Source: Actinomycetes bacterium (GTDB lineage: Bacteria; Actinomycetota; Actinomycetes; Actinomycetales; Microbacteriaceae). From it: a DNA stretch of 18,122 nucleotides. Shown piece after piece: positions 1 through 6,471 of this stretch (position 1 is the stretch's first letter; each line of letters opens with the position of its first letter). Below the pieces are notes generated by a model. The model was not told where the DNA came from and made no database searches. It saw only the letters and a program-made list of their open reading frames with translations. The DNA is taken from NCBI GenBank assembly GCA_023421635.1, contig JAEZSU010000390.1, forward strand, positions 1-18,122, in the 5' to 3' direction. The position numbers were made by a program, and so were the translations under genes.

Positions 1-1397
1 GCATGATCCCGCTCGGCTCATGCACCATGAAGCTCAACGCCGCCACCGAGATGGCCGCGGTGTCCTGGCCCGAGTTCGCCCGCGTGCACCCCTTCGCGCC
101 CGAGGCCGATGTGCGCGGCACGCTCGCACTCATCGAGCAGCTCGAGACGTGGCTGGCGGAGGTGACCGGGTACGACGCCGTCTCGCTGCAGCCGAACGCC
201 GGGTCGCAGGGCGAGCTGGCAGGCCTGCTCGCCATCCGGCAGTTCCACGACGCGAACGGCGAGTCGGACCGCACCGTGTGCCTCATCCCGTCCTCCGCGC
301 ACGGCACGAACGCGGCATCCGCCGTGCTCGCCGGGATGCGGGTCGTCGTCGTGGCGTGCGACGAGGCCGGCAACGTCGACCTCGAGGATCTGCGCGCGAA
401 GATCGCCGAGCATGCCGACGCGCTCGCCGCGCTCATGATCACGTACCCGTCGACCCATGGCGTGTACGAGCAGGACGTGCTCGAGCTCACGCAGGCCGTG
501 CACGACGCGGGCGGGCAGGTGTACGTCGACGGCGCGAACCTCAACGCGCTGCTCGGGTTCGCGCGGTTCGGCGACCTCGGCGGCGACGTGTCGCACCTGA
601 ACCTGCACAAGACGTTCGCGATCCCGCACGGCGGCGGCGGTCCCGGCGTCGGCCCGGTCGCGGCGAAGGCGCACCTCGCGCCCTACCTGCCCTCGCATCC
701 GCTCTCGCAGCGCGCCGACCACGGCGGGTTCATCACCGAGCGGGTGGCGCGGTTCGACGGGGGACCGGTCTCGGCCGCGCCGTACGGCTCGGCATCCATC
801 CTCCCGATCTCGTGGGCGTACATCCGGATGCTGGGCCGAGAGGGGCTGCAGCAGGCGACCGGTGCCGCCGTGCTCGCCGCGAACCACATCGCGGCGCGCC
901 TGCGCGGGCACTTCCCGGTGCTGTACGCGGGGGAGGGCGGCCTCGTCGCGCACGAGTGCATCCTCGATCTGCGGCCGCTGCGCGCGGAGACCGGGATCAC
1001 CGTCGACGACGTCGCCAAGCGGCTCATCGACTACGGGTTCCACGCGCCGACGATGTCTTTTCCGGTCGCGGGGACCCTCATGGTGGAACCGACCGAGTCC
1101 GAGGACCTCGACGAGCTCGAGCGCTTCATCGAGGCGATGATCGCGATCAAGGCCGAGGCGGAGGAGGTCGCCGCGGGCACCTGGCCCGCCGACGACAACC
1201 CGCTCGTGCACGCGCCGCACACCGCGCAGGCGATCGCGGAGGACGAGTGGCCGCATCCGTACTCCCGCCGCCGCGCCGTGTACCCGGTGCCCTCGCTCGT
1301 CCGCACGAAGTACTGGCCTCCCGTCCGCCGCATCGACAACGCCTACGGCGACCGCAACCTCGTGTGCGCCTGCCCGCCCCCCGAGGCCTTCGCCTGA
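1..1397 (+). CDS. gcvP: Glycine dehydrogenase (decarboxylating), P-protein of the glycine cleavage system, C-terminal half (5' end outside window)
   Basis: PLP enzyme that decarboxylates glycine and passes the aminomethyl group to the lipoyl arm of GcvH in the cytoplasm. The reading frame is open from base 3 and enters at the [12 protein letters not shown] motif that begins the C-terminal catalytic half of P-proteins. About 464 residues are visible, against about 950 for the usual single-chain enzyme, so roughly the first half is cut off by the window edge; I see no break. The PLP-binding lysine sits in the visible [18 protein letters not shown] segment (codon 609-611, 203rd visible residue). 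A glycine-rich loop follows, and VDGANLNAL lies about 25 residues before it. The C-terminus, ending in a CACPP-type tail, is complete with TGA at 1395-1397. gcvT and gcvH, the usual partners, would lie upstream, outside the window. The next gene is convergent. Confidence 0.97.
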   Translation, partial: MIPLGSCTMKLNAATEMAAVSWPEFARVHPFAPEADVRGTLALIEQLETWLAEVTGYDAVSLQPNAGSQGELAGLLAIRQFHDANGESDRTVCLIPSSAHGTNAASAVLAGMRVVVVACDEAGNVDLEDLRAKIAEHADALAALMITYPSTHGVYEQDVLELTQAVHDAGGQVYVDGANLNALLGFARFGDLGGDVSHLNLHKTFAIPHGGGGPGVGPVAAKAHLAPYLPSHPLSQRADHGGFITERVARFDGGPVSAAPYGSASILPISWAYIRMLGREGLQQATGAAVLAANHIAARLRGHFPVLYAGEGGLVAHECILDLRPLRAETGITVDDVAKRLIDYGFHAPTMSFPVAGTLMVEPTESEDLDELERFIEAMIAIKAEAEEVAAGTWPADDNPLVHAPHTAQAIAEDEWPHPYSRRRAVYPVPSLVRTKYWPPVRRIDNAYGDRNLVCACPPPEAFA

Positions 1398-1420
1398 CCC
1401 GGGGTTCTGCCCCTGTCTGC

Positions 1421-1494
1421 GAGTTGGGTTCTGGGCGCCGAGACGGTGGGTGAGCCCCACGGTCTCGGCGCCCAGAACCGATCTCGCGGTCAGG
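1421..1494. repeat. Palindromic repeat, copy 1 (long hairpin)
   Basis: Two 18-base arms, GGTTCTGGGCGCCGAGAC (1427-1444) and its exact complement (1462-1479), enclose a second small stem GTGGG/CCCAC (1446-1450/1456-1460). It lies between the convergent ends of gcvP and the AbiEi-like gene, where a two-way terminator would sit, but no T-run follows on either strand. About 61 of 74 bases match copy 2 at 2590-2663 without gaps, in the same orientation. The outermost bases no longer pair here as they do in copy 2. It is either a REP-like dispersed element, a terminator, or both. Confidence 0.85.
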
Positions 1495-1519
1495 GAGCGG
1501 TCACGGAGCGGTCAGGGCT
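1487..1519. repeat. Three imperfect 11-bp tandem units across a gene's stop codon
   Basis: Units CGGTCAGGGAG (1487-1497), CGGTCACGGAG (1498-1508) and CGGTCAGGGCT (1509-1519) run head to tail. The first overlaps the edge of palindromic repeat copy 1. The second contains the stop codon of the minus-strand AbiEi-like gene (TGA on the minus strand, plus-strand TCA at 1501-1503). The last codons of that gene may therefore derive from duplication of the repeat edge. Confidence 0.7.
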
Positions 1520-2493
1520 CGGCGCAGCTCGAGCAGACGCGCGGTGTCTTCGGGACGGATGCGGCGTAGACCTGCACCAGAGAGGATGCCGCGGAGGGCG
1601 GGGAAGGCGACGACCTCGTCCCATGCCCAGTGTGCGACACCGCGGACGTGTTCGCGCAGGCGGGCGTCGCGGCGCCGGCGGGCGCGCAGGAGGAGCAGCG
1701 GGTCGCCGAACCGGCCGTCGTACTTGAGGTCGCCGTCAGCTTCGCCGACGACGCGGGCGCCCGGCCACCACATGTCTGCGCGGTCGCGCTCGCCGCTCGC
1801 GCTCGTGAACCAGTGCTGCAGCTCCGGTTCGGGATAGCCCAGCCATTCGACGGCGGCCCGGCTGATCGACTCGAGCGTGGATTCGGCCAGCGGGGTCGCC
1901 CGCTGCAGCGGCCATCTCGCCTGGCGCCGTCCGCGACTGGACGCGCGCGACTCGTTCACCGCGACGAGCCGTTCGACGGTCATGCGCGGATCGAGACGGA
2001 GCACCGCATCCGCGACGGACAGCGCCAGCGCCGGCTGCCGGGTCCGGGCGATGTCCACTGCAGTCTCGGCCGGGCTCGTCACGGCGACTGCGTCGAGGTC
2101 GGACACCTCCCGCGGCACGGCGGACGCGTGGATGCGCACCCCGGCGATCGTCCCGGTCGTGATCGCGGGGTCCTGGAGCACGTGCACGATGCCGGGGTCG
2201 CCGAACACGGGGAGCCCGTGCAGAGCTGCGGCCGAGTCGTGGCAGAACACCGCATCCGGGTACACGAGCGCAGTCGCGTGGACGCGGGCGAGGTAGCGGT
2301 CCCACGGTGACGAATCGCGCCAGGCGGGTGCGGGCGCATAGACTCCGCGGCGGACCAGCACGAGCTCCCCTCGGGCCAACGCCCGCTCGGGATGCGGGAT
2401 CTGCCTGCTGCGCATGAGCGGCACCGGGGAGGACGACGCGGGGATGGATGCGGTGGAAGCCATGCCGGCAGGCTCGCCGGTGCGACTTGTCAC
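1501..2493 (-). CDS. AbiEi-family antitoxin-like / PD-(D/E)xK-like protein, solitary
   Basis: 330 residues. The N-terminal part (about 27-60) resembles the winged-helix start of actinobacterial AbiEi-type proteins, with the usual ARGELVLVRRGVYAP stretch. A middle part follows with the family's FCHDSAAALHGLPVFG segment (about 83-98). The C-terminal part (about 204-290) looks like the DUF559/Vsr-like nuclease fold: E204, then D240 in RADMWW, then E251-x-D253 with K257 in GEADGDLKY, and a later HWAWDEV. In type IV toxin-antitoxin pairs AbiEi is a DNA-binding autorepressor partnered by the nucleotidyltransferase AbiEii. No such partner is next to it here, so an antitoxin role is not shown. GTG at 2493 is chosen because GGAGGGG lies just upstream; ATG at 2463 and 2415 have no good ribosome site. 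Palindromic repeats lie on both sides. Biochemical role unknown. Confidence 0.8.
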   Translation of the reverse strand: MTSRTGEPAGMASTASIPASSSPVPLMRSRQIPHPERALARGELVLVRRGVYAPAPAWRDSSPWDRYLARVHATALVYPDAVFCHDSAAALHGLPVFGDPGIVHVLQDPAITTGTIAGVRIHASAVPREVSDLDAVAVTSPAETAVDIARTRQPALALSVADAVLRLDPRMTVERLVAVNESRASSRGRRQARWPLQRATPLAESTLESISRAAVEWLGYPEPELQHWFTSASGERDRADMWWPGARVVGEADGDLKYDGRFGDPLLLLRARRRRDARLREHVRGVAHWAWDEVVAFPALRGILSGAGLRRIRPEDTARLLELRRALTAP

Positions 2494-2514
2494 GGCCCCT
2501 CCGGCCCTGCACCT

Positions 2515-2548
2515 TGTGGACGCCGCATCCCCCGTCCGCCCCTGTGGA
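2515..2548 (-). promoter_or_regulatory. Possible operator: paired TCCACA direct repeats upstream of the AbiEi-like gene
   Basis: TGTGGA occurs at 2515-2520 and again at 2543-2548 on the plus strand (TCCACA on the coding strand), 28 bases apart, close to helical phase. It sits 22-55 bases before the GTG start. AbiEi proteins are known to bind repeats upstream of their own gene, so this is a candidate autoregulatory site. The match is short and the call is weak. Confidence 0.25.
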
Positions 2549-2589
2549 GGACCGGTCGCGGCACCCGTCCCGCGCGCAGGTTGGACACC

Positions 2590-2663
2590 GAGATGGGTTC
2601 TGGCCGCCGAGACAAAGGGTGGAACCCACCGGCTCGGCGCCCAGAACCCATCTCGCGGCCAGC
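2590..2663. repeat. Palindromic repeat, copy 2 (long hairpin)
   Basis: 23-base arms at 2589-2611 and 2633-2655 are complementary except for one position, with an inner GGGT/ACCC stem (2617-2620/2624-2627) around a GGA loop. It is the same element as copy 1 at 1421-1494, about 82% identical over 74 bp without gaps. The inner stem differs in sequence but is still paired, which suggests the fold is what is kept. It lies between two minus-strand genes, 22 bp past the stop of the CPBP gene, so it could terminate that gene's transcript. No T-run follows it. Confidence 0.85.
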
Positions 2664-2685
2664 GACAGCAGCGAGCCCGCGGGGG

Positions 2686-3627
2686 TCAGGCGAAGACGGC
2701 GGGGAACCAGGCGACGGCGAGGGGGTAGCCGACGAAGGCGATGATGTCGATGAGGGTGTGCGCGATCACGAGCGGCAGCACCCGGCCCCAGCGGCGGTAG
2801 CACCACCCGAACACGATGCCCATCGCGAAGTTGCCGACGATCGAGCCGAAGCCCTGGTACGCGTGGTAGGCGGCGCGCAGGCCCGCGGTGGCGAGGATGA
2901 TCGTCCACCAGCCCCAGCCGAGCCGCCGGAGCCGGTCGAACAGGTACCCCAGGAAGATCACCTCTTCGGTGAGCCCGGCCCGCAGCGCCGCCAGCACGAG
3001 GAGCGGCACCGTGTACCAGGCGGCATCCAGCGGGGATGCCGACACCTGCAGCGTCACCCCGGCCAGCCGCCCGAGCGCGTACAGCGCGAGCCCCGGGATG
3101 CCGATGACGGCGACGAGCAGCACCCCGCGGCCCGCGTCGCCGCCGAACCGGCGGAAGTCCAGGCCCATCCGGCGCAGCGCGTTCGTCCCCGGTTCCCACA
3201 GCAGGTACACCACGAGTGCGACCGTCGCGAGACCGAAGCAGATCGAGAGGAACTGGTACAGCGCGTCCCAGAACGCCTGCACATCCCGCGACGGGTTCAG
3301 CTGCGTCTGCTGCTCGCCGAGCGCGACGTCCTCGGTGAGCGCCCGCTGCAGCGATCTGATCAGCGAGAGCACCGAATACAGCGCGGACTGCCCGACCGAC
3401 ACCGCCAGGACGAGCACGACCTCCCACCCGAGACGGATGCGGGCGGCACCGGTCGCATGCGGCGGGTCGACGACGCCGAAGCTGGGGGAGCGCACGCGCA
3501 CAGCCTGCCACACCCGTGCGGCGCCGGACTGAGACCGGGTTTCAGTGGTTACGGGACCCAGGTTCACGGGCGTGGTACCGAGCGTGGATGCGGACCCCCG
3601 TGCGGCTGAGCAGATTGCTTCAGTCAT
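2686..3627 (-). CDS. CPBP-family intramembrane metalloprotease-like membrane protein
   Basis: 313 residues from ATG 3627. Several hydrophobic segments (about 67-90, 124-144, 166-188, 204-218, 240-250, 260-276, 284-300) make it a polytopic membrane protein. CPBP (Abi/CaaX protease and bacteriocin-processing) motifs are visible: E221-E222 in GLTEEVIFLGYLFDRL, H255 in YHAYQGFG, and H290 with D294 in AHTLIDIIAFVGY. The canonical EExxxR arginine is leucine (L226), and the FxxxH phenylalanine is arginine (R251). Actinobacterial members of this branch often look like this, so it is not clear evidence of inactivation. Substrate unknown. The start is uncertain: ATG 3627 has no ribosome site, but TCTAAT (minus strand, 3643-3638) could be a -10 for a near-leaderless message. 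GTG at 3495 has GGCAGG upstream and would remove a poorly folded-looking 44-residue leader. Confidence 0.85.
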   Translation of the reverse strand: MTEAICSAARGSASTLGTTPVNLGPVTTETRSQSGAARVWQAVRVRSPSFGVVDPPHATGAARIRLGWEVVLVLAVSVGQSALYSVLSLIRSLQRALTEDVALGEQQTQLNPSRDVQAFWDALYQFLSICFGLATVALVVYLLWEPGTNALRRMGLDFRRFGGDAGRGVLLVAVIGIPGLALYALGRLAGVTLQVSASPLDAAWYTVPLLVLAALRAGLTEEVIFLGYLFDRLRRLGWGWWTIILATAGLRAAYHAYQGFGSIVGNFAMGIVFGWCYRRWGRVLPLVIAHTLIDIIAFVGYPLAVAWFPAVFA

Positions 3628-3669
3628 CCGGTCGAGGATTAGAGAAGTGTCACAGTTTGCTCACGTGTT

Positions 3670-3698
3670 TTGACCACAGCGAGTGAGGTGCTTATGGT
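3670..3698 (+). promoter_or_regulatory. Candidate housekeeping-sigma promoter of peptide importer cluster 1
   Basis: TTGACC (3670-3675), 17 bases, then TATGGT (3693-3698). This is 5/6 and 4/6 to the -35 and -10 consensus with ideal spacing, inside the divergent intergenic region. It would give a leader of about 60 bases to the SBP start at 3767. Predicted only. Confidence 0.45.
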
Positions 3699-3756
3699 TT
3701 CACCTATCAGCGGCCCATCCGTCCACAGCGGGGATGAGGCCGCATCACCCTTGCAC

Positions 3757-3762
3757 AGGAGG
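3757..3762 (+). promoter_or_regulatory. Ribosome binding site that fixes the SBP1 start
   Basis: A perfect AGGAGG lies 4 bases before GTG 3767. It decides that start over an in-frame start at 3683, which would add 28 residues in front of the signal peptide. Confidence 0.85.
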
Positions 3763-3766
3763 CAAA

Positions 3767-5377
3767 GTGAAGCGCACAAAGATCGCGCTCGCGAGCATCG
3801 CTCTGATCGGGGCGGGCTCGCTCGCTCTGGCCGGTTGCGCCGGTGGCGGATCGTCCGATTCGTCCACCAGCGCCGGCGGCATCATCACGGCGAACGGCTC
3901 CGAGCCGCAGAACCCGCTCATCCCGACCAACACCAACGAGACCGGTGGCGGGAAGATCATCGACGAGGTCTTCGCCGGCCTCATCTACTACGACGCCGAC
4001 GGCAACCCGGTCAACGACGTGGCCGAGGAGATCACGGTCGAGGACCCCCAGAACCTCACCGTCAAGATCAAGGAAGGCCAGAAGTTCACCAACGGCGAGG
4101 AAGTCACCGCCGACAACTTCATCAAGGCCTGGAACTACGGTGCGCTCCTGTCGAACGAGCAGCTCTCGAGCTACTTCTTCGAGGACATCGAGGGCTTCAG
4201 CTGGGACGAGGACTCCGAGCTGACCGGCCTCGAGCAGGTCGACGACTACACCTTCACGATCGCGCTGAACAAGCCCGCCGCCGACTTCGCGCTGCGCCTG
4301 GGCTACTCGGCCTTCTACCCGCTCCCCGACGTCGCGTTCGAGGACATGGAGGCGTTCGGCGAGGCCCCCATCGGCAACGGCCCGTACAAGCTGGCCTCCG
4401 ACGACGCCTGGCAGCACGACGTCGAGATCGACCTCGTGAAGAACGAGGACTACAAGGGCAGCCGTGAGGCCAAGAACGACGGTCTGAAGATCGTCTTCTA
4501 CGCCTCGCAGGATGCGGCGTACGCCGACCTCCTCGCCGGCAACCTGGACGTCCTCGACGCCATCCCGGACGCCGCGCTCGCGACCTACGAGTCCGACCTC
4601 GCCGACCGCGCGGTCAACCAGCCCGCCGCGATCTTCCAGTCCTTCACCATCCCGGAGCGCCTCGCGCACTTCTCGGGCGAGGAGGGCAAGCTCCGCCGCG
4701 CCGCCATCTCGATGGCGATCAACCGCGAGGAGATCACCGAGACGGTGTTCCAGGGCACCCGCACCCCCGCGAGCGACTTCACCTCGCCGGTCATCGCCGG
4801 CTGGTCGGACTCCCTCGAGGGCGCCGAGGTCCTGGACTACGACGCCGAGCAGGCGAAGGCGCTGTGGGCCCAGGCCGACGCCATCTCGCCGTGGACCGGC
4901 ACGTTCCAGATCGCGTACAACTCCGACGGCGGCCACCAGACGTGGGTCGACGCGGTGACCAACTCGATCAAGAACACGCTCGGCATCGAGGCCTCCGGCG
5001 CTCCGTACGTCGACTTCGCGTCGCTGCGCACGGACGTGACCGACCGCGCCATCCAGACCGCGTTCCGCACCGGTTGGCAGGCCGACTACCCCGGTCTGTA
5101 CAACTTCCTCGGCCCGCTCTACGCGACCAACGCCGGCTCCAACGACGGTGACTACTCGAACCCCGAGTTCGACGCGCTGCTGTCCGAGGGCATCTCGGCC
5201 ACCGAGCTCGAGGAGCAGAACAGCAAGTTCCAGGACGCCCAGGAGGTCCTGCTGCAGGACCTGCCGGCCATCCCGCTCTGGTACTCCAACGTGAACGGTG
5301 GCTTCGCCGACACGGTGCAGGGTGTCCAGTTCGGCTGGAACTCGGTCCCGCTGTACTACGCGATCACCAAGGGCTGA
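3767..5377 (+). CDS. Peptide ABC transporter substrate-binding lipoprotein (SBP family 5, OppA-like), cluster 1
   Basis: 536-residue extracytoplasmic receptor that would capture oligopeptides and deliver them to the permeases encoded just downstream. It starts at GTG 3767. The lipoprotein signal peptide has a KRTK n-region, a hydrophobic core and the lipobox LALAGC, with the lipidated cysteine at 24, followed by a Gly/Ser-rich tether. The family 5 pattern is clear: EPQNPLIPTNTNETGGGKIIDEVFAGLIYYDADG, then KIKEGQKFTNGEEVTADNFIKAWNYG, IGNGPYKL, and the C-terminal LLQDLPAIPLWYSN. This most resembles the OppA branch. Its codons are almost all C/G-ending, as in a highly expressed gene. It is first in the operon, and a strong hairpin separates it from the permease genes, which fits the receptor being made in excess. 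The exact peptide substrate cannot be told from the sequence. Confidence 0.93.
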   Translation: MKRTKIALASIALIGAGSLALAGCAGGGSSDSSTSAGGIITANGSEPQNPLIPTNTNETGGGKIIDEVFAGLIYYDADGNPVNDVAEEITVEDPQNLTVKIKEGQKFTNGEEVTADNFIKAWNYGALLSNEQLSSYFFEDIEGFSWDEDSELTGLEQVDDYTFTIALNKPAADFALRLGYSAFYPLPDVAFEDMEAFGEAPIGNGPYKLASDDAWQHDVEIDLVKNEDYKGSREAKNDGLKIVFYASQDAAYADLLAGNLDVLDAIPDAALATYESDLADRAVNQPAAIFQSFTIPERLAHFSGEEGKLRRAAISMAINREEITETVFQGTRTPASDFTSPVIAGWSDSLEGAEVLDYDAEQAKALWAQADAISPWTGTFQIAYNSDGGHQTWVDAVTNSIKNTLGIEASGAPYVDFASLRTDVTDRAIQTAFRTGWQADYPGLYNFLGPLYATNAGSNDGDYSNPEFDALLSEGISATELEEQNSKFQDAQEVLLQDLPAIPLWYSNVNGGFADTVQGVQFGWNSVPLYYAITKG

Positions 5378-5434
5378 CAAGCCCGGTCGCTCCCGCGAGG
5401 CGGTGACGGACACGTCACCGCCTCGCGGCTTGTC
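5376..5434 (+). terminator. Strong hairpin after the SBP gene (partial terminator or mRNA stabiliser)
   Basis: A perfect 15-bp stem CCGCGAGGCGGTGAC (5393-5407) / GTCACCGCCTCGCGG (5414-5428) with a 6-base loop. It is extended by GACAAG (5376-5381, overlapping the stop codon) pairing with CTTGTC (5429-5434). There is no T-run. In an SBP-permease operon such a hairpin usually raises SBP levels over the membrane parts, by partial termination or by protecting the 3' end. Confidence 0.7.
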
Positions 5435-5476
5435 CATGGAAAGCTCGCGTCCGCGTCGAACACACGGCACGATGCT

Positions 5477-5521
5477 CTCAGGGGAACCAGCCCAGGCCGA
5501 TCGCCTGAGCCAGGGTTCCCC
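5477..5521 (+). promoter_or_regulatory. Second hairpin with two competing pairings just before the permease ribosome site
   Basis: GGGGAACC (5481-5488) pairs with GGTTCCCC (5514-5521). CTCAGG (5477-5482) pairs with CCTGAG (5504-5509). The two share bases 5481-5482, so only one can form fully at a time. The longer form ends 7 bases before the GGAGGG ribosome site at 5529-5534. Confidence 0.45.
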
Positions 5522-5528
5522 GTGATTC

Positions 5529-5534
5529 GGAGGG
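5529..5534 (+). promoter_or_regulatory. Ribosome binding site that fixes the first permease start
   Basis: GGAGGG is 7 bases before ATG 5542. The in-frame GTG at 5536 lies only one base after it and is therefore unlikely. Confidence 0.7.
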
Positions 5535-5541
5535 AGTGAGG

Positions 5542-6471
5542 ATGCTCGGTTACATCCTCAGACGCATCCTGCAGCTGATCCCGGTCTTCCTGGGATCGAC
5601 GCTGCTCATCTACGCGCTGGTGTTCGCGATGCCGGGCAACCCGATCCTGGCGCTGTTCGGCGACAAGACGCCGAACGAAGCGGTCGTGGCAGCGCTCGAG
5701 GCGCAGTACCACCTCGACCAGCCGTTCATCGTGCAGTACTTCTACTACCTGCTCGGCATCTTCCAGGGCGACATGGGCCAGACCTTCTCCGGTCAGTCCG
5801 TGAACGACGTGCTCGCCCGCACGCTCCCGGTCACCGGGCGCCTGGCCATCATGGCCATCGGCATCGAGTTCGTGCTCGCGATCATCATCGGCACGATCTC
5901 GGCCCTCCGAAAGGGCAAGATCTTCGACAACGCGATGCTCGTCCTCTCGCTCATCTTCGTGGCGCTGCCGATTTTCGTGCTCGCGTTCCTCGCGCAGTAC
6001 TTCCTGGCGATCCAGTGGGGCTGGTTCCGGCCGACGGTCGGTTCGCAGAACGACTGGGGCGACCTGTGGCTCCCGGCCATCGTGCTCGGTGTGAGCCTGT
6101 ACGCGACGAGCATGCGCCTCATGCGCGGCTCGGTCATCGACACGCTGAACCAGGACTGGGTGCGCACGGCCTACAGCAAGGGCCTCCCGCGCCGCCGGGT
6201 CATCCCCGTGCACGTGCTGCGCAACTCCCTCATCCCCGTCATCACCAACTCCGCCACCAACTTCGGCGTGCTGTTGGTCGGCGCGACCGTCACCGAGGCG
6301 ATCTTCAACGTCCCCGGCGTCGGCAACACGCTCTTCCAGGCGACACTGCGCCACGAAGGCCCCACGATCGTCTCCTTCGTGACCGTGTTCGTCATCCTGT
6401 ACGTGCTGGTCAACCTGGTGGTCGACCTGCTCTACGGTCTGCTCGACCCGAGGATCCGCTATGTCAAGTAA
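5542..6471 (+). CDS. Peptide ABC transporter permease, DppB/OppB type, cluster 1
   Basis: 309-residue inner-membrane permease (BPD_transp_1), forming half of the translocation channel. The start MLGYILRRILQLIPVFLGS, with a first membrane helix at about 9-30, is the DppB/OppB hallmark. Further helices lie at about 101-121, 131-155, 177-195, 236-256 and 277-300. The cytoplasmic EAA-type coupling loop is DWVRTAYSKGLPRRRVIPVHVLRNSLIP (about 205-232), which docks on the ATPase. It ends in the typical LLDPRIRY tail. ATG 5542 is chosen for the well-placed GGAGGG. Its last 11 bases overlap the next gene, so the two permeases are probably translationally coupled. Length and motifs are normal. Confidence 0.95.
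   Translation: MLGYILRRILQLIPVFLGSTLLIYALVFAMPGNPILALFGDKTPNEAVVAALEAQYHLDQPFIVQYFYYLLGIFQGDMGQTFSGQSVNDVLARTLPVTGRLAIMAIGIEFVLAIIIGTISALRKGKIFDNAMLVLSLIFVALPIFVLAFLAQYFLAIQWGWFRPTVGSQNDWGDLWLPAIVLGVSLYATSMRLMRGSVIDTLNQDWVRTAYSKGLPRRRVIPVHVLRNSLIPVITNSATNFGVLLVGATVTEAIFNVPGVGNTLFQATLRHEGPTIVSFVTVFVILYVLVNLVVDLLYGLLDPRIRYVK

Noticed and set aside
18..1460. Long open frames on both strands overlapping gcvP
   Set aside because: They are out of frame with a well-conserved enzyme, and their products are Arg-rich and unlike any family.
3683..3766. Upstream in-frame extension of the cluster 1 SBP
   Set aside because: It would put 28 extra residues before a normal lipoprotein signal peptide. The perfect AGGAGG marks GTG 3767 instead.
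3707..5470. 587-codon open frame on the minus strand
   Set aside because: It is the mirror of the cluster 1 SBP gene, with a composition typical of a shadow frame.
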